A stretch of DNA of 28,180 nucleotides, taken from NCBI GenBank assembly GCA_002494165.1, contig DLBH01000048.1:1-28180 (forward strand). The letters are read 5' to 3'. The notes beneath the pieces are model-generated. The model saw nothing but the letters and a program-made list of their open reading frames with translations. It was not told where the DNA came from and made no database searches. Shown piece after piece: positions 1 to 8,016 of this stretch. This stretch comes from Lachnospiraceae bacterium UBA7026 (GTDB lineage Bacteria > Bacillota > Clostridia > Lachnospirales > Lachnospiraceae). The translations under genes and the position numbers were made by a program. How positions within the stretch are numbered: the stretch's first letter is position 1; each line of letters starts with the position of its first letter.

Positions 1-132
1 TTGTGGGAATCCGGCAGTTTCCGGACCAGGCAGGCCGGTAGGCAGGCTATTTTGCCTTGCAGGAATCCTGCGGCCCCGGACCGGAGACGGGCGGCTTTAT
101 AAATGAGTTTACAGGAATATGCAGGAGTATAT

Positions 133-2295
133 ATGGAACAGGATATTATAAAACAACTGGCAGCGGAGCTTTCCCTTGCCCATGAGCGGGTGGAGGCAGC
201 CGTCAGGCTGATTGACGAGGGCAACACCATCCCCTTTATCGCCCGCTACCGAAAAGAAGCAACCGGAGCCCTCAACGATGAGGAGCTTCGCCATTTACAT
301 GAGAGACTAGTGTACCTGAGGAACCTGGAGGAGAAGAAAACCCAGGTTCTTCATGCAATTGCAGACCAGGACAAGCTTACCCCAGATCTGGAAAAAAAGA
401 TTCGGGAAGCGGCCACCCTGGTGGCTGTAGACGATCTTTACAGACCCTTCCGTCCCAAGAAAAGGACCAGGGCCATCATAGCCCGGGAAAAAGGTCTGGC
501 TCCTTTGGCTGACATCCTTCTGGCCCAGAGGTCTGACCGGACAGCCAAAAAAGAGGCGGAGGCCTTTGTGGACCCGGACAAAGGGGTGGATTCTGTGGAG
601 GCGGCCCTGGCGGGAGCCCGGGATATCATCGCCGAGCAGGTGGCCGACCGGGCCGACTTCCGTGAGGGCATCCGCCGATGGACCAAGAAACAAGGCAGGC
701 TGACGGTCAAGGCCAGGAATGCGGAGGAGAAATCCGTCTATGAGATGTATTATGATTTCTCAGAGCCCATAGCCAGACTGACCGGTTACCGGGTCCTGGC
801 CATCAACCGGGGTGAGAAGGAGAAGTTTCTGACAGTTAAGACAGAGGCACCGGAGACTCCCATCGTAATGGCCCTTTACCGGACCATGGCTGCCACAGAA
901 GACGGGGCTGCCAATGAGTCCATGCAAGACCAGATCCGCCTGGCAGTGGAAGACAGCTATAAAAGACTGTTGGCTCCTGCCATAGAGAGGGATATCCGGG
1001 CTGAACTTACAGAGACAGCCCAGGAGGGAGCGATCAGTGTCTTTGGTAAGAATCTGAAGCAGCTGCTGATGGCTCCGCCTATCTCCGGCCGGACGGTTCT
1101 CGGATGGGACCCGGCTTTCCGGACAGGCTGTAAGCTGGCGGTGGTGGACCCGACCGGTAAGGTGCTCGATACAGTAGTTATTTATCCTACGGCTCCCCAG
1201 TTCAAGGTGAAAGAGGCCAAGGCCATCGTTCACCGTCTTATTAGAAAATATGGCATTTCCCTGATTTCCCTGGGCAATGGAACTGCCTCCCGGGAATCAG
1301 AACAGGTCATCACGGAACTGATCAGGGAGATTCCTGAAAAGGTATCTTATGTTATTGTCAATGAGGCAGGAGCATCCGTCTACTCGGCCAGCAAGCTGGC
1401 GACGGAAGAGTTCCCGGAGTTCGACGTGGGCCAGAGGTCAGCGGCCTCTATCGCCCGCAGGCTGCAGGACCCCCTGGCTGAACTGGTTAAGATAGAACCC
1501 AAGGCTATCGGTGTCGGCCAGTACCAGCATGATATGAACCAGAAAAAGCTGGAAGAGACTCTCTTTGGCGTGGTGGAGGACTGTGTGAACAGTGTGGGTG
1601 TTGACCTCAACACAGCTTCGTTTTCTCTCTTGTCCTACATATCGGGAATCAGTAAGACTGTAGCTAAAAATATCGTGAGCTACCGGGAAGACCATGGACG
1701 GTTTACATCAAGAAGAGAACTTTTGAAGGTGGCTAAGCTGGGGCCTAAGGCCTTTGAACAGTGTGCCGGTTTTCTCCGTATTCCAGGAGGCCGGGAGCCC
1801 CTGGATAATACTAGTGTTCATCCCGAGTCCTACCAGGCGGCCAGAGAGCTTATCAAAGCCTTGGGCTACCAGGCCCAGGACCTGGACAAGGGCGGAATCA
1901 CCGGCATAAAGAACAAGGCAAAGCTGACAGACAAGCTGGCAGAGAGCCTGGGTGTGGGTCTTTTAACTCTCACGGATATCGTTGATGAGCTGGCCAAGCC
2001 GGGCAGGGATCCCAGAAGCCAGATGCCCGCTCCCATCCTCAGGACTGATGTTCTGGAGATGAAAGATTTAAAAGAAGGGATGGTTCTGAAGGGGACTGTC
2101 CGCAATGTCATAGATTTTGGTGCCTTTGTGGATATCGGCGTCCATCAGGATGGCCTGGTCCACATATCAGAGATGTCGGATAAATTTATCAAGCATCCCC
2201 TGGAGGTCGTCAGTGTTGGTGATGTGGTGGATGTCCAGGTATTGAGTGTCGATTTATCCAGGAAGCGGATCCAGTTGACCATGAAGATAAAATAG
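133..2295 (+). CDS. tex: Tex-family S1 RNA-binding transcription accessory protein
   Basis: Tex/YqgF-family cytoplasmic nucleic-acid-binding protein, linked in the family to transcription and RNA handling. Visible in order are an N-terminal helical Tex domain (with IPFIARYRKE near residue 35), an RNase-H-like YqgF domain starting near GWDPAFRTGCKLAVVD (about residue 325), a tandem helix-hairpin-helix region (SYISGISKTVAKNIVSYR, then KLGPKAFEQCAGFLRI), and a C-terminal S1 domain (about 643-718, with GTVRNVIDFGAFVDIG and DGLVHISEM). The 720-residue length matches the family. I prefer the ATG at 133 because an AGGAG at 123-127 lies five bases upstream. The in-frame ATG at 103 would add ten residues and has only a weak ribosome site. 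The next gene follows after 19 bases. The family assignment is secure; its exact role here is not known. Confidence 0.95.
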   Translation: MEQDIIKQLAAELSLAHERVEAAVRLIDEGNTIPFIARYRKEATGALNDEELRHLHERLVYLRNLEEKKTQVLHAIADQDKLTPDLEKKIREAATLVAVDDLYRPFRPKKRTRAIIAREKGLAPLADILLAQRSDRTAKKEAEAFVDPDKGVDSVEAALAGARDIIAEQVADRADFREGIRRWTKKQGRLTVKARNAEEKSVYEMYYDFSEPIARLTGYRVLAINRGEKEKFLTVKTEAPETPIVMALYRTMAATEDGAANESMQDQIRLAVEDSYKRLLAPAIERDIRAELTETAQEGAISVFGKNLKQLLMAPPISGRTVLGWDPAFRTGCKLAVVDPTGKVLDTVVIYPTAPQFKVKEAKAIVHRLIRKYGISLISLGNGTASRESEQVITELIREIPEKVSYVIVNEAGASVYSASKLATEEFPEFDVGQRSAASIARRLQDPLAELVKIEPKAIGVGQYQHDMNQKKLEETLFGVVEDCVNSVGVDLNTASFSLLSYISGISKTVAKNIVSYREDHGRFTSRRELLKVAKLGPKAFEQCAGFLRIPGGREPLDNTSVHPESYQAARELIKALGYQAQDLDKGGITGIKNKAKLTDKLAESLGVGLLTLTDIVDELAKPGRDPRSQMPAPILRTDVLEMKDLKEGMVLKGTVRNVIDFGAFVDIGVHQDGLVHISEMSDKFIKHPLEVVSVGDVVDVQVLSVDLSRKRIQLTMKIK

Positions 2296-2314
2296 TAAAG
2301 GAAAGTGTGATATT

Positions 2315-3109
2315 ATGAGTCGATTACAGGATATCAGTAAGATGAATCTTGCGGACCTTGATCGGCCCGGCCAGGCCGGCCAGGAGGAAGACCAGGCTGT
2401 GGACCGGGAAGAAGTCTTAGGTCAGGAATTCCAGGATAAGGAAGAAAGGGCGGACCAGGAACTCCTGGATCCGAAGGAATCTGACGGAGAAAGACCGGAA
2501 GCCGGACAGGCAGAGGGAGATGAGTCATTACCGGCAGAATCCGGGGATCTATCCCAGGCCGGCGCGGAGTCTGCTGCCGGGGAAAAGGCAGAGGATAAGA
2601 AGGAGGATAAGGCTCCTAAGAAAATGATGGAGCCCCAGGGCCAGCATTACTATGTGGATGCGGAACTGTCAGAGAATGATCTGGTATCATTTATGCTCAA
2701 TCACAGTTATCGCCAGCCCCTCATGATTTTTGTGACAATTATAGGAATCATCTGGCCTATAATGGCCTGGTACCGGGGACAGAATATGTTTATTCCTATA
2801 ATCGGTGCTGCCTGCATCCTGATTCTTATGCCCGGAACCACCTATTTACAGGGCAAGAGGGCCAAGAAAACCATGAAGATCTACCAGGAGGTATTCCACT
2901 ATATGTTTGATGAGTGGGGCATGCACCTGGAGGTCAGCGGTGAGGCCATCGATGTGGAGTGGAAAAGAGTGATCAAAGTGCTCTCTTTAAAGTCCCTGCT
3001 GGTATTATATACCGGCAAGAACAATGCTTTCCTGGTGCCGGTCAAAGACATGGGACCCAGGGAGGAAGAAATTAAAGCCTTTATCTACCGGATGACCGGC
3101 AAAAAATAG
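2315..3109 (+). CDS. YcxB-like membrane protein with acidic N-terminal tail
   Basis: Hypothetical membrane protein of 264 residues. Residues 1-110 are rich in Asp, Glu, Gln and Gly and look disordered, ending in a short Lys-rich patch (KAEDKKEDKAPKK). Two hydrophobic segments follow at about 135-152 and 157-174. The C-terminal soluble part (about 185-260, including EWKRVIKVLSLKSLLVLY and NAFLVPVKDMG) resembles the YcxB-like C-terminal domain, a family of unknown function. The topology implies both the acidic tail and the YcxB-like domain face the cytoplasm (inference). It sits 19 bases after tex and 61 bases before tsaE, so it is probably co-transcribed with them. The acidic tail is the odd part, since most YcxB-like proteins start close to the first membrane helix. 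The YcxB-like call rests on pattern memory only. Confidence 0.7.
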   Translation: MSRLQDISKMNLADLDRPGQAGQEEDQAVDREEVLGQEFQDKEERADQELLDPKESDGERPEAGQAEGDESLPAESGDLSQAGAESAAGEKAEDKKEDKAPKKMMEPQGQHYYVDAELSENDLVSFMLNHSYRQPLMIFVTIIGIIWPIMAWYRGQNMFIPIIGAACILILMPGTTYLQGKRAKKTMKIYQEVFHYMFDEWGMHLEVSGEAIDVEWKRVIKVLSLKSLLVLYTGKNNAFLVPVKDMGPREEEIKAFIYRMTGKK

Positions 3110-3170
3110 GAAGCCGGCAGGCCGGCAGGAGAACCGTTAACCTGCAAGAGGAATAGAATAGATAATATAT

Positions 3171-3614
3171 ATGATAATAGATAGTAACAGTGCCCGGGAT
3201 ACCTATCTTCTGGGCAAGGAATGCGGCCGGCAGGCCCTGCCGGGGCAGGTATACTGCCTCCACGGGGACCTGGGAACCGGCAAGACCGTATTTACCCAGG
3301 GCTTTGCTGCCGGTTTGGGGATCAGCGAGCCTGTGTCCAGCCCGACTTTTACCATCATCCAGATTTATGAGGAGGGCAGGCTGCCCTTCTACCATTTCGA
3401 CGTTTACCGGATCAGTGATCCGGAGGAAATGTATGAGGTGGGCCTGGATGAGTATCTGGAAGGGGAGGGGGTCTGCCTTATCGAATGGGCGGACCTGATT
3501 GAAGACCTGCTTCCTGATAATAAGATAGAAATCAGAATTGAAAAGGACCTGGACCGGGGCTTTGATTACAGGAAAATTACGATTGAAAACCCCTTCCTGG
3601 ACCAGGAAGCCTAG
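3171..3614 (+). CDS. tsaE: tRNA threonylcarbamoyladenosine biosynthesis ATPase TsaE
   Basis: P-loop ATPase that energises or recycles the TsaB-TsaD-TsaE complex making N6-threonylcarbamoyladenosine (t6A37) on ANN-decoding tRNAs in the cytoplasm. The 147-residue length is normal. The Walker A motif GDLGTGKT is at residues 32-39, followed by the family signatures SPTFTII, FYHFDVYR and the Walker-B-like LIEWAD. The start ATG at 3171 is in a weakly matched ribosome-binding context (GAGGAAT about 20 bases upstream), so the start is less certain than the identity. It is followed 12 bases later by tsaB, and tsaD lies downstream in the same direction, which supports the function. Confidence 0.95.
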   Translation: MIIDSNSARDTYLLGKECGRQALPGQVYCLHGDLGTGKTVFTQGFAAGLGISEPVSSPTFTIIQIYEEGRLPFYHFDVYRISDPEEMYEVGLDEYLEGEGVCLIEWADLIEDLLPDNKIEIRIEKDLDRGFDYRKITIENPFLDQEA

Positions 3615-3626
3615 GGAGATGACGAA

Positions 3627-4355
3627 ATGAGAATTCTTGCGATGGACAGCTCAGGTCTTGTTGCCTCTGTTGCCCTTTTGGATGAAGAGACTTTACTGGC
3701 AGAATATACCATTAACTATAAAAAGACCCACTCCCAGACCCTGCTGCCCATGATGGACGAGATCGTCCGTATGACAGAGACAGACCTGGCAGATATCGAC
3801 GCTATCGCAGTAGCGGCAGGACCAGGATCCTTCACTGGCCTGCGCATCGGATCAGCCACGGCCAAGGGGCTGGGCATGGCCCTGGATAAACCCCTGGTTT
3901 CCGTGCCGACCCTGGAGGGGCTGGCAGCCAACCTGTGGGGTTCGGAAGCCTATCTATGCCCTATGATGGATGCCAGAAGAAAGCAGGTCTATACCGGAAT
4001 CTACCGTTTTGACGGTGACAATCTGGAGCTGGTCGTGGACCAGAAGGCCTGTCCCGTGGAGGAGATCCTTAGGGACTGTGGCCGTCTGGAGGGTAAAGTA
4101 TTTTTTCTGGGAGATGGGGTGCCGGTCTATAAGGACATGATTGAAGATATTATGGAAGAATACAGGGACAGGCTGGTCTGGGCCTATGCCCCCGCCCACC
4201 TGAACCGGCAGAGGGCCGGAGCTCTTGGAAGACTTGCTCTTAATTACCTGCGCCAGGGAAGACAGGAGACAGCGGCAGACCATGCCCCCATCTACCTGCG
4301 CAAGTCCCAGGCTGAGCGGGAATTGAATGCTAAAGGCAGGACTTTGAAGGAATGA
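3627..4355 (+). CDS. tsaB: tRNA threonylcarbamoyladenosine biosynthesis protein TsaB
   Basis: Inactive paralogue of TsaD and scaffold of the t6A-synthesising complex. The 242-residue ASKHA-fold protein starts MRILAMDSSG and carries the family signature AAGPGSFTGLRIGSATAKGL (about residues 69-88), then PMMDARRKQVYTGIY. The ribosome site GGGAG precedes the ATG by seven bases. The stop codon overlaps the start of rimI in an ATGA arrangement at 4352-4355, indicating translational coupling. With tsaE directly upstream and tsaD downstream, the t6A context is unambiguous. Confidence 0.95.
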   Translation: MRILAMDSSGLVASVALLDEETLLAEYTINYKKTHSQTLLPMMDEIVRMTETDLADIDAIAVAAGPGSFTGLRIGSATAKGLGMALDKPLVSVPTLEGLAANLWGSEAYLCPMMDARRKQVYTGIYRFDGDNLELVVDQKACPVEEILRDCGRLEGKVFFLGDGVPVYKDMIEDIMEEYRDRLVWAYAPAHLNRQRAGALGRLALNYLRQGRQETAADHAPIYLRKSQAERELNAKGRTLKE

Positions 4356-5080
4356 ATATCCCGGAAAAAGAAAAAAAAGGACCGGCTGGGAAAAAAACAG
4401 CCGGTGATAAAGTGGCTGATCTGGAAACAGTTGGCAGGAAAAAGACCTGCGGGAAAGCAACTGGCAAAGAAAAGACCTGCGGGAAAACAACTGGCAAAGA
4501 AACGGCCTGCGGGAAAACAGCTGGTAAAGAAAAGGCCTGCGGGGACACAACTGGTAAAGAAACGGTCTGCGGGGACACAACTGGTAAAGAAATGGCCTGC
4601 AAAAAAGCACTTGGCCATAAAGCTGGCAGCGGCCCCTGTCTGATCCGGACTATGGTCCGGGAGGACTGCCCTGATGTTCATGACCTGCTCAAGGCCTGTT
4701 TCAAGGACCCCTGGTCCCTGGCCAGCTTATATGGTATGTTTCAGGTGACCGGTTATCTATGCCTGCTGGCTGTGGAGAAAAGTAGCGGTCGGATCCTGGG
4801 CTTTGCCGGTCTGAAAAGTGTGCTGGATCAGGCGGACATTACGGATGTGGCCGTGGCAGAGAGCAGCCGGGGGAGAGGCCTTGGGGGCAAATTGCTTTGC
4901 TGCCTTTTAGACCAGGCCTGGGAGCAGGGAGTCAGAGAAGTGTTTCTGGAGGTAAGGGCCTCCAACGAGCCGGCACTGGCTCTCTATACTAAGGCTGGCT
5001 TTGTCTCCGTCGGACTTAGAAAAAATTACTATGCTGGCCCGGCAGAGGATGGGATTGTGATGCGGTGGAGCCGTGAATAA
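4352..5080 (+). CDS. rimI: RimI-type GNAT acetyltransferase with N-terminal repeat tail
   Basis: GNAT-fold N-acetyltransferase expected to acetylate the N-terminal residue of ribosomal protein S18 or related substrates. The GNAT domain occupies about residues 97-242: IRTMVREDCPDVHDL, FKDPWSL, ADITDVAV, the acetyl-CoA loop SRGRGLGGKLL, and the C-terminal LEVRASNEPALALYTKAGF, all typical of RimI. Normal RimI proteins are about 150 residues and begin at this IR-x-M segment. Here roughly 95 extra residues precede it, and residues 31-90 are six 10-residue repeats with consensus xxCG(K/D)xTGKE. The start ATG overlaps the tsaB stop (ATGA). An internal Met start near residue 101 is not excluded, but it would truncate the first strand of the fold. 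The tail is stop-free in several frames, so overlapping calls there are artefacts. The domain assignment is firm; the function of the tail is unknown. Confidence 0.9.
   Translation: MNIPEKEKKGPAGKKTAGDKVADLETVGRKKTCGKATGKEKTCGKTTGKETACGKTAGKEKACGDTTGKETVCGDTTGKEMACKKALGHKAGSGPCLIRTMVREDCPDVHDLLKACFKDPWSLASLYGMFQVTGYLCLLAVEKSSGRILGFAGLKSVLDQADITDVAVAESSRGRGLGGKLLCCLLDQAWEQGVREVFLEVRASNEPALALYTKAGFVSVGLRKNYYAGPAEDGIVMRWSRE
4442..4621 (+). repeat. 30-bp tandem repeat (6 units) inside rimI
   Basis: Six head-to-tail 30-bp units start at 4442, 4472, 4502, 4532, 4562 and 4592. Units 1-5 share the core TGCGGG(G)A(A/C)A..A.CTGG(C/T)AAAGAA and differ at only a few positions; unit 6 is degenerate. Two further 30-bp blocks upstream (4382-4411 and 4412-4441) stay in phase and keep the ACAGnnGG(T/C) core, so they look like decayed edge copies. 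The period is a multiple of three, so any change in copy number adds or removes ten residues without a frameshift. Each of the six units encodes one cysteine, at residues 33, 43, 53, 63, 73 and 83. Confidence 0.92.
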
Positions 5081-5205
5081 GCCGGCGTAAAAAGCTGATC
5101 CCGAATTAGGGAATTCCGGTGACCAGCCGGTCGGAGACGGACGGAAAGACTGGAGGGGATCCCAGGGATCCCGGAAGAGAAGATATGAAAAAGTGAGGAA
5201 ATAGA

Positions 5206-6132
5206 ATGCTGGAACTTTGCCTGCTTGGCTGCGGGGGTATGATGCCCCTGCCCAACCGGAAACTGACCTCGCTCATGGCGAGATATAACGGAAGCAGTAT
5301 ACTGATCGATTGCGGCGAGGGAACCCAGGTGGCCATACGCGAGCAGGGCTGGAGCTTCAAGCCCATAGACGTCATCTGCTTTACCCATTTCCATGCAGAC
5401 CATATCAGTGGCCTGCCGGGCCTGCTTCTGACCCTGGGTAATGCCCAGAGGGAGGAACCCCTTCTGATGGTAGGGCCCCGAGGCCTGGAGCGGGTAGTCA
5501 ACTCTCTCAGGGTCATCGCCCCGGACCTGCCCTTTTCCATTGAGTTCAGGGAACTGGCAGAGAGGGAAGAGACAGTGGAGGCCTGCGGACTCCGCATCAG
5601 GGCTTTCCGTGTTAATCACAATGTGGTCTGTTATGGTTATAGCCTGGAGATCGACAGGGCCGGTAAATTTGACCCTGACAAGGCCAAAGCCAATAGGGTA
5701 GAGATGAAGTACTGGAGCAGACTGCAGAAGGGAGAGACCATTGAACTTCCTGATCGCATTCTGACAGGGGACCTGGTTTTAGGGCCTGCCCGCAAGGGAA
5801 TCAAATGTACCTACACTACAGATACCAGACCCACCAACCTGATCCGGCAGAATGCCTTCCGGTCAGATCTTTTTATCTGCGAGGGTATGTACGGGGAGCC
5901 TGATAAACAGGACAAGGCCCGGGAATATAAGCATATGACCTTCCGGGAGGCTGCCTCCATTGCCCGTGATGCCCAGGTTGGGAAGCTTTGGCTTACCCAC
6001 TACAGCCCTTCTCTGGTCAGGCCGGAGGACTATCTGAAGGACGCCAGAAAGATATTCCCGGAGACCTGGCTGGGCAAGGACGGTAAGACGACAGAACTGC
6101 ATTTTGAAGAGGAACAGACCCATGATGAATGA
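5206..6132 (+). CDS. rnz: Ribonuclease Z (tRNA 3'-processing endonuclease)
   Basis: Metallo-beta-lactamase-fold zinc endonuclease that removes 3' trailers from pre-tRNA. The N-terminal [17 protein letters not shown] and the metal motif THFHADH (His61, His63, Asp65, His66) are diagnostic. Later metal ligands are likely the His of FRVNHNVV, the Asp of YTTDTRPT and the His of LTHYSPSL. The 308-residue length fits the short bacterial RNase Z. The ATG at 5206 follows GTGAGGAAATAGA, a reasonable ribosome site. It lies 125 bases after rimI, and its 3' end overlaps the preferred start of tsaD by 11 bases. The grouping of a tRNA-maturation nuclease with the t6A genes is functionally coherent. Confidence 0.95.
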   Translation: MLELCLLGCGGMMPLPNRKLTSLMARYNGSSILIDCGEGTQVAIREQGWSFKPIDVICFTHFHADHISGLPGLLLTLGNAQREEPLLMVGPRGLERVVNSLRVIAPDLPFSIEFRELAEREETVEACGLRIRAFRVNHNVVCYGYSLEIDRAGKFDPDKAKANRVEMKYWSRLQKGETIELPDRILTGDLVLGPARKGIKCTYTTDTRPTNLIRQNAFRSDLFICEGMYGEPDKQDKAREYKHMTFREAASIARDAQVGKLWLTHYSPSLVRPEDYLKDARKIFPETWLGKDGKTTELHFEEEQTHDE

Positions 6133-7156
6133 AGAAAAAAAGGATATAGATATCCTTGCCATAGAGACTTCCTGTGACGAGACCGCCGCGGCGGTAGTCA
6201 GAAATGGCCGGGAAGTCCTTTCAAATATTATATATACCCAGATTAAGCTCCACACTGTATTTGGAGGAGTTGTGCCGGAGATCGCTTCCAGAAAGCATAT
6301 CGAAAAGATTAATCCGGTGATTGAGGCTGCCCTGGCAGAAGCCGGGAAGAAGCTCAGCGATATAGATGCTGTGGCCGTCACCTACGGTCCGGGCCTGGTA
6401 GGGGCCCTTCTCGTTGGTGTGGCGGAGGCCAAGGCCATAGCCTACGGGACGAAAAAACCACTGATTGGGGTCCATCATATTGAGGGACATATCAGTGCCA
6501 ATTATATAGAACATAAGGAACTGGAACCTCCCTTCCTTTGTCTGGTGGCCTCAGGAGGACACTCCCACCTGGTCCTGGTCAGGGATTACGGTGTATATGA
6601 GATCATCGGCCGTACCAGGGATGACGCTGCGGGGGAAGCTTTTGACAAGGTGGCCAGGGCCATCGGTCTGGGCTATCCCGGCGGACCCAAGGTGGATAAA
6701 CTGGCAAGACAGGGGAATCCGAGGGCCATAACATTTCCCAGGGCTAAGATTGCCGATGCCCCGGATGACTTTAGCTTCAGCGGTTTGAAATCAGCTGTGC
6801 TCAATTATTTAAACCAGTGTCAGATGAAGGGAGAAGAGGTCAATAAGGCGGATGTGGCCGCTTCTTTCCAGCAGTCTGTAGTTGATGTTCTGACAGACCA
6901 TACCATCCAGGCGGCCAAAAGACTTAAGATAGATAAGGTGGCCATAGCCGGCGGTGTTGCCTCCAATTCGACACTGCGCGGGCAGATGAAAGAGGTCTGT
7001 GAGAAAAACGGAAAGAAGTTTTACTATCCGTCACCGGTCTACTGTACTGACAATGCGGCGATGATCGGGGCGGCAGCCTACTATGAATATATGAAAGGAT
7101 CCCGGGCTGGCTGGGATCTGAATGCAGTACCAAACCTGAAGATTGGCAGCCGCTGA
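6122..7156 (+). CDS. tsaD: tRNA N6-adenosine threonylcarbamoyltransferase TsaD
   Basis: Catalytic subunit of the t6A complex, transferring the threonylcarbamoyl group to A37 of tRNA. It has the ASKHA fold with [14 protein letters not shown] near the N-terminus, the metal-binding HHIEGH motif, [12 protein letters not shown], the [13 protein letters not shown] segment, and a C-terminal [15 protein letters not shown] and [13 protein letters not shown] chose the ATG at 6122 (345 residues) because GAAGAGGAA lies about nine bases upstream; the ATG at 6125 is also possible. A TTG at 6104 in the same frame would add six residues and lacks a clear ribosome site. The 11-base overlap with rnz suggests coupled translation. 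It completes the TsaB/D/E set in this cluster. Confidence 0.95.
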   Translation: MMNEEKKDIDILAIETSCDETAAAVVRNGREVLSNIIYTQIKLHTVFGGVVPEIASRKHIEKINPVIEAALAEAGKKLSDIDAVAVTYGPGLVGALLVGVAEAKAIAYGTKKPLIGVHHIEGHISANYIEHKELEPPFLCLVASGGHSHLVLVRDYGVYEIIGRTRDDAAGEAFDKVARAIGLGYPGGPKVDKLARQGNPRAITFPRAKIADAPDDFSFSGLKSAVLNYLNQCQMKGEEVNKADVAASFQQSVVDVLTDHTIQAAKRLKIDKVAIAGGVASNSTLRGQMKEVCEKNGKKFYYPSPVYCTDNAAMIGAAAYYEYMKGSRAGWDLNAVPNLKIGSR

Positions 7157-7198
7157 TACGGATTAGCGGAAAAGGTTCAGAGAAAGAGAGGGAAGCTT

Positions 7199-7933
7199 AT
7201 GTCCCGGGAAAAGGTTACAGCGATTGTCCTGGCAGCGGGTAAAGGGAACCGTATGAATTACGATATACGTAAGCAATATCTGGAACTGCTGGGCAGGCCC
7301 ATGATCTGTTATACACTGGATGCTTTTGAGGCCAGTCCGGTGGATGAGATCATTCTGATGGTTGGGCCGGGAGAAGAGAGATTTGTCAGGGAAACGATCG
7401 TGGAAGCGGTGGGTTACCGGAAGGTGAAGAAGATTGTCACGGGTGGAAAGCAGCGCCATGATTCCGTGTATCTTGGTCTCAAAGCCGGCGATCCGGAGGG
7501 CTATGTGCTCATCCATGATGGGGCCAGGGCCTTCATCACGCCAGATCTGATCGAGATTTGTATCGAGGCGGTGAAACGGGATAAAGCCTGTATCATGGCC
7601 ATGCCGGTGAAAGATACCATCAAGATTGTCGATGAACATGACATGGTTGTGGCTACACCATCCCGCAAGTGTCTCTGGCAGATGCAGACACCCCAGTGTT
7701 TTGTCTATGAGGAGATTCTCCAGGCCTTTCATAAGCTGATGGCATCCCATGACCAGACCGGCATTACCGATGACGGCATGGTTATGGAGAAGTTTGGAAG
7801 CAGAAAGATCCGCCTGGTCCGCGGATCTTATGAGAATTTCAAGATTACTACCCAGGAAGACCTGATTTACGGGGAAGCCATTCTTCGCAACCGGCTGAGA
7901 GACCAGGCAGGCATATTCAGGTCTGTGAATTAA
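7199..7933 (+). CDS. ispD: 2-C-methyl-D-erythritol 4-phosphate cytidylyltransferase IspD
   Basis: Third step of the MEP isoprenoid pathway: CTP plus methylerythritol phosphate gives CDP-methylerythritol. The 244-residue nucleotidyltransferase shows IVLAAGKGNRMN with Lys-Gln in DIRKQYLEL, GGKQRHDSVYLGL, VLIHDGARAFI, VKDTIK and TPQCFVYEE, a full set of IspD signatures. A GAGGGAAG ribosome site precedes the ATG. The gene starts 42 bases after tsaD and may still belong to the same transcript. No other MEP gene is visible in the window; ispF is not adjacent. Confidence 0.95.
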   Translation: MSREKVTAIVLAAGKGNRMNYDIRKQYLELLGRPMICYTLDAFEASPVDEIILMVGPGEERFVRETIVEAVGYRKVKKIVTGGKQRHDSVYLGLKAGDPEGYVLIHDGARAFITPDLIEICIEAVKRDKACIMAMPVKDTIKIVDEHDMVVATPSRKCLWQMQTPQCFVYEEILQAFHKLMASHDQTGITDDGMVMEKFGSRKIRLVRGSYENFKITTQEDLIYGEAILRNRLRDQAGIFRSVN

Positions 7934-8016
7934 GCGCCGGTCTCTTTCATAAAGGCCCTTAAGTACATCTGAGTTTTAGTACATATATATAGTTATATTT
8001 ATGTATTAATGAGAGA

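Noticed and set aside
1..102. C-terminal end of an upstream gene (frame 1 is open to TAA at 100-102)
   Set aside because: Two frames are open over this short GC-rich stretch and neither peptide resembles a family. There is too little sequence to support a call.
4292..4681. Additional genes on either strand across the rimI repeat region
   Set aside because: The 30-bp unit has no stop codon in several frames, so long open frames arise automatically. Only the frame coupled to tsaB continues into a recognisable domain.
5156..5172. Repeated palindrome GGGATCCC-A-GGGATCCC before rnz
   Set aside because: It is short, with no U-tract and no further copies nearby. It could be chance in GC-rich DNA, and no function is supported.
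7934..8016. Promoter for the ClpX-like gene
   Set aside because: The AT-rich stretch has TATATT at 7994-7999 but no acceptable -35 at the right distance, so it is not supported as a specific site.
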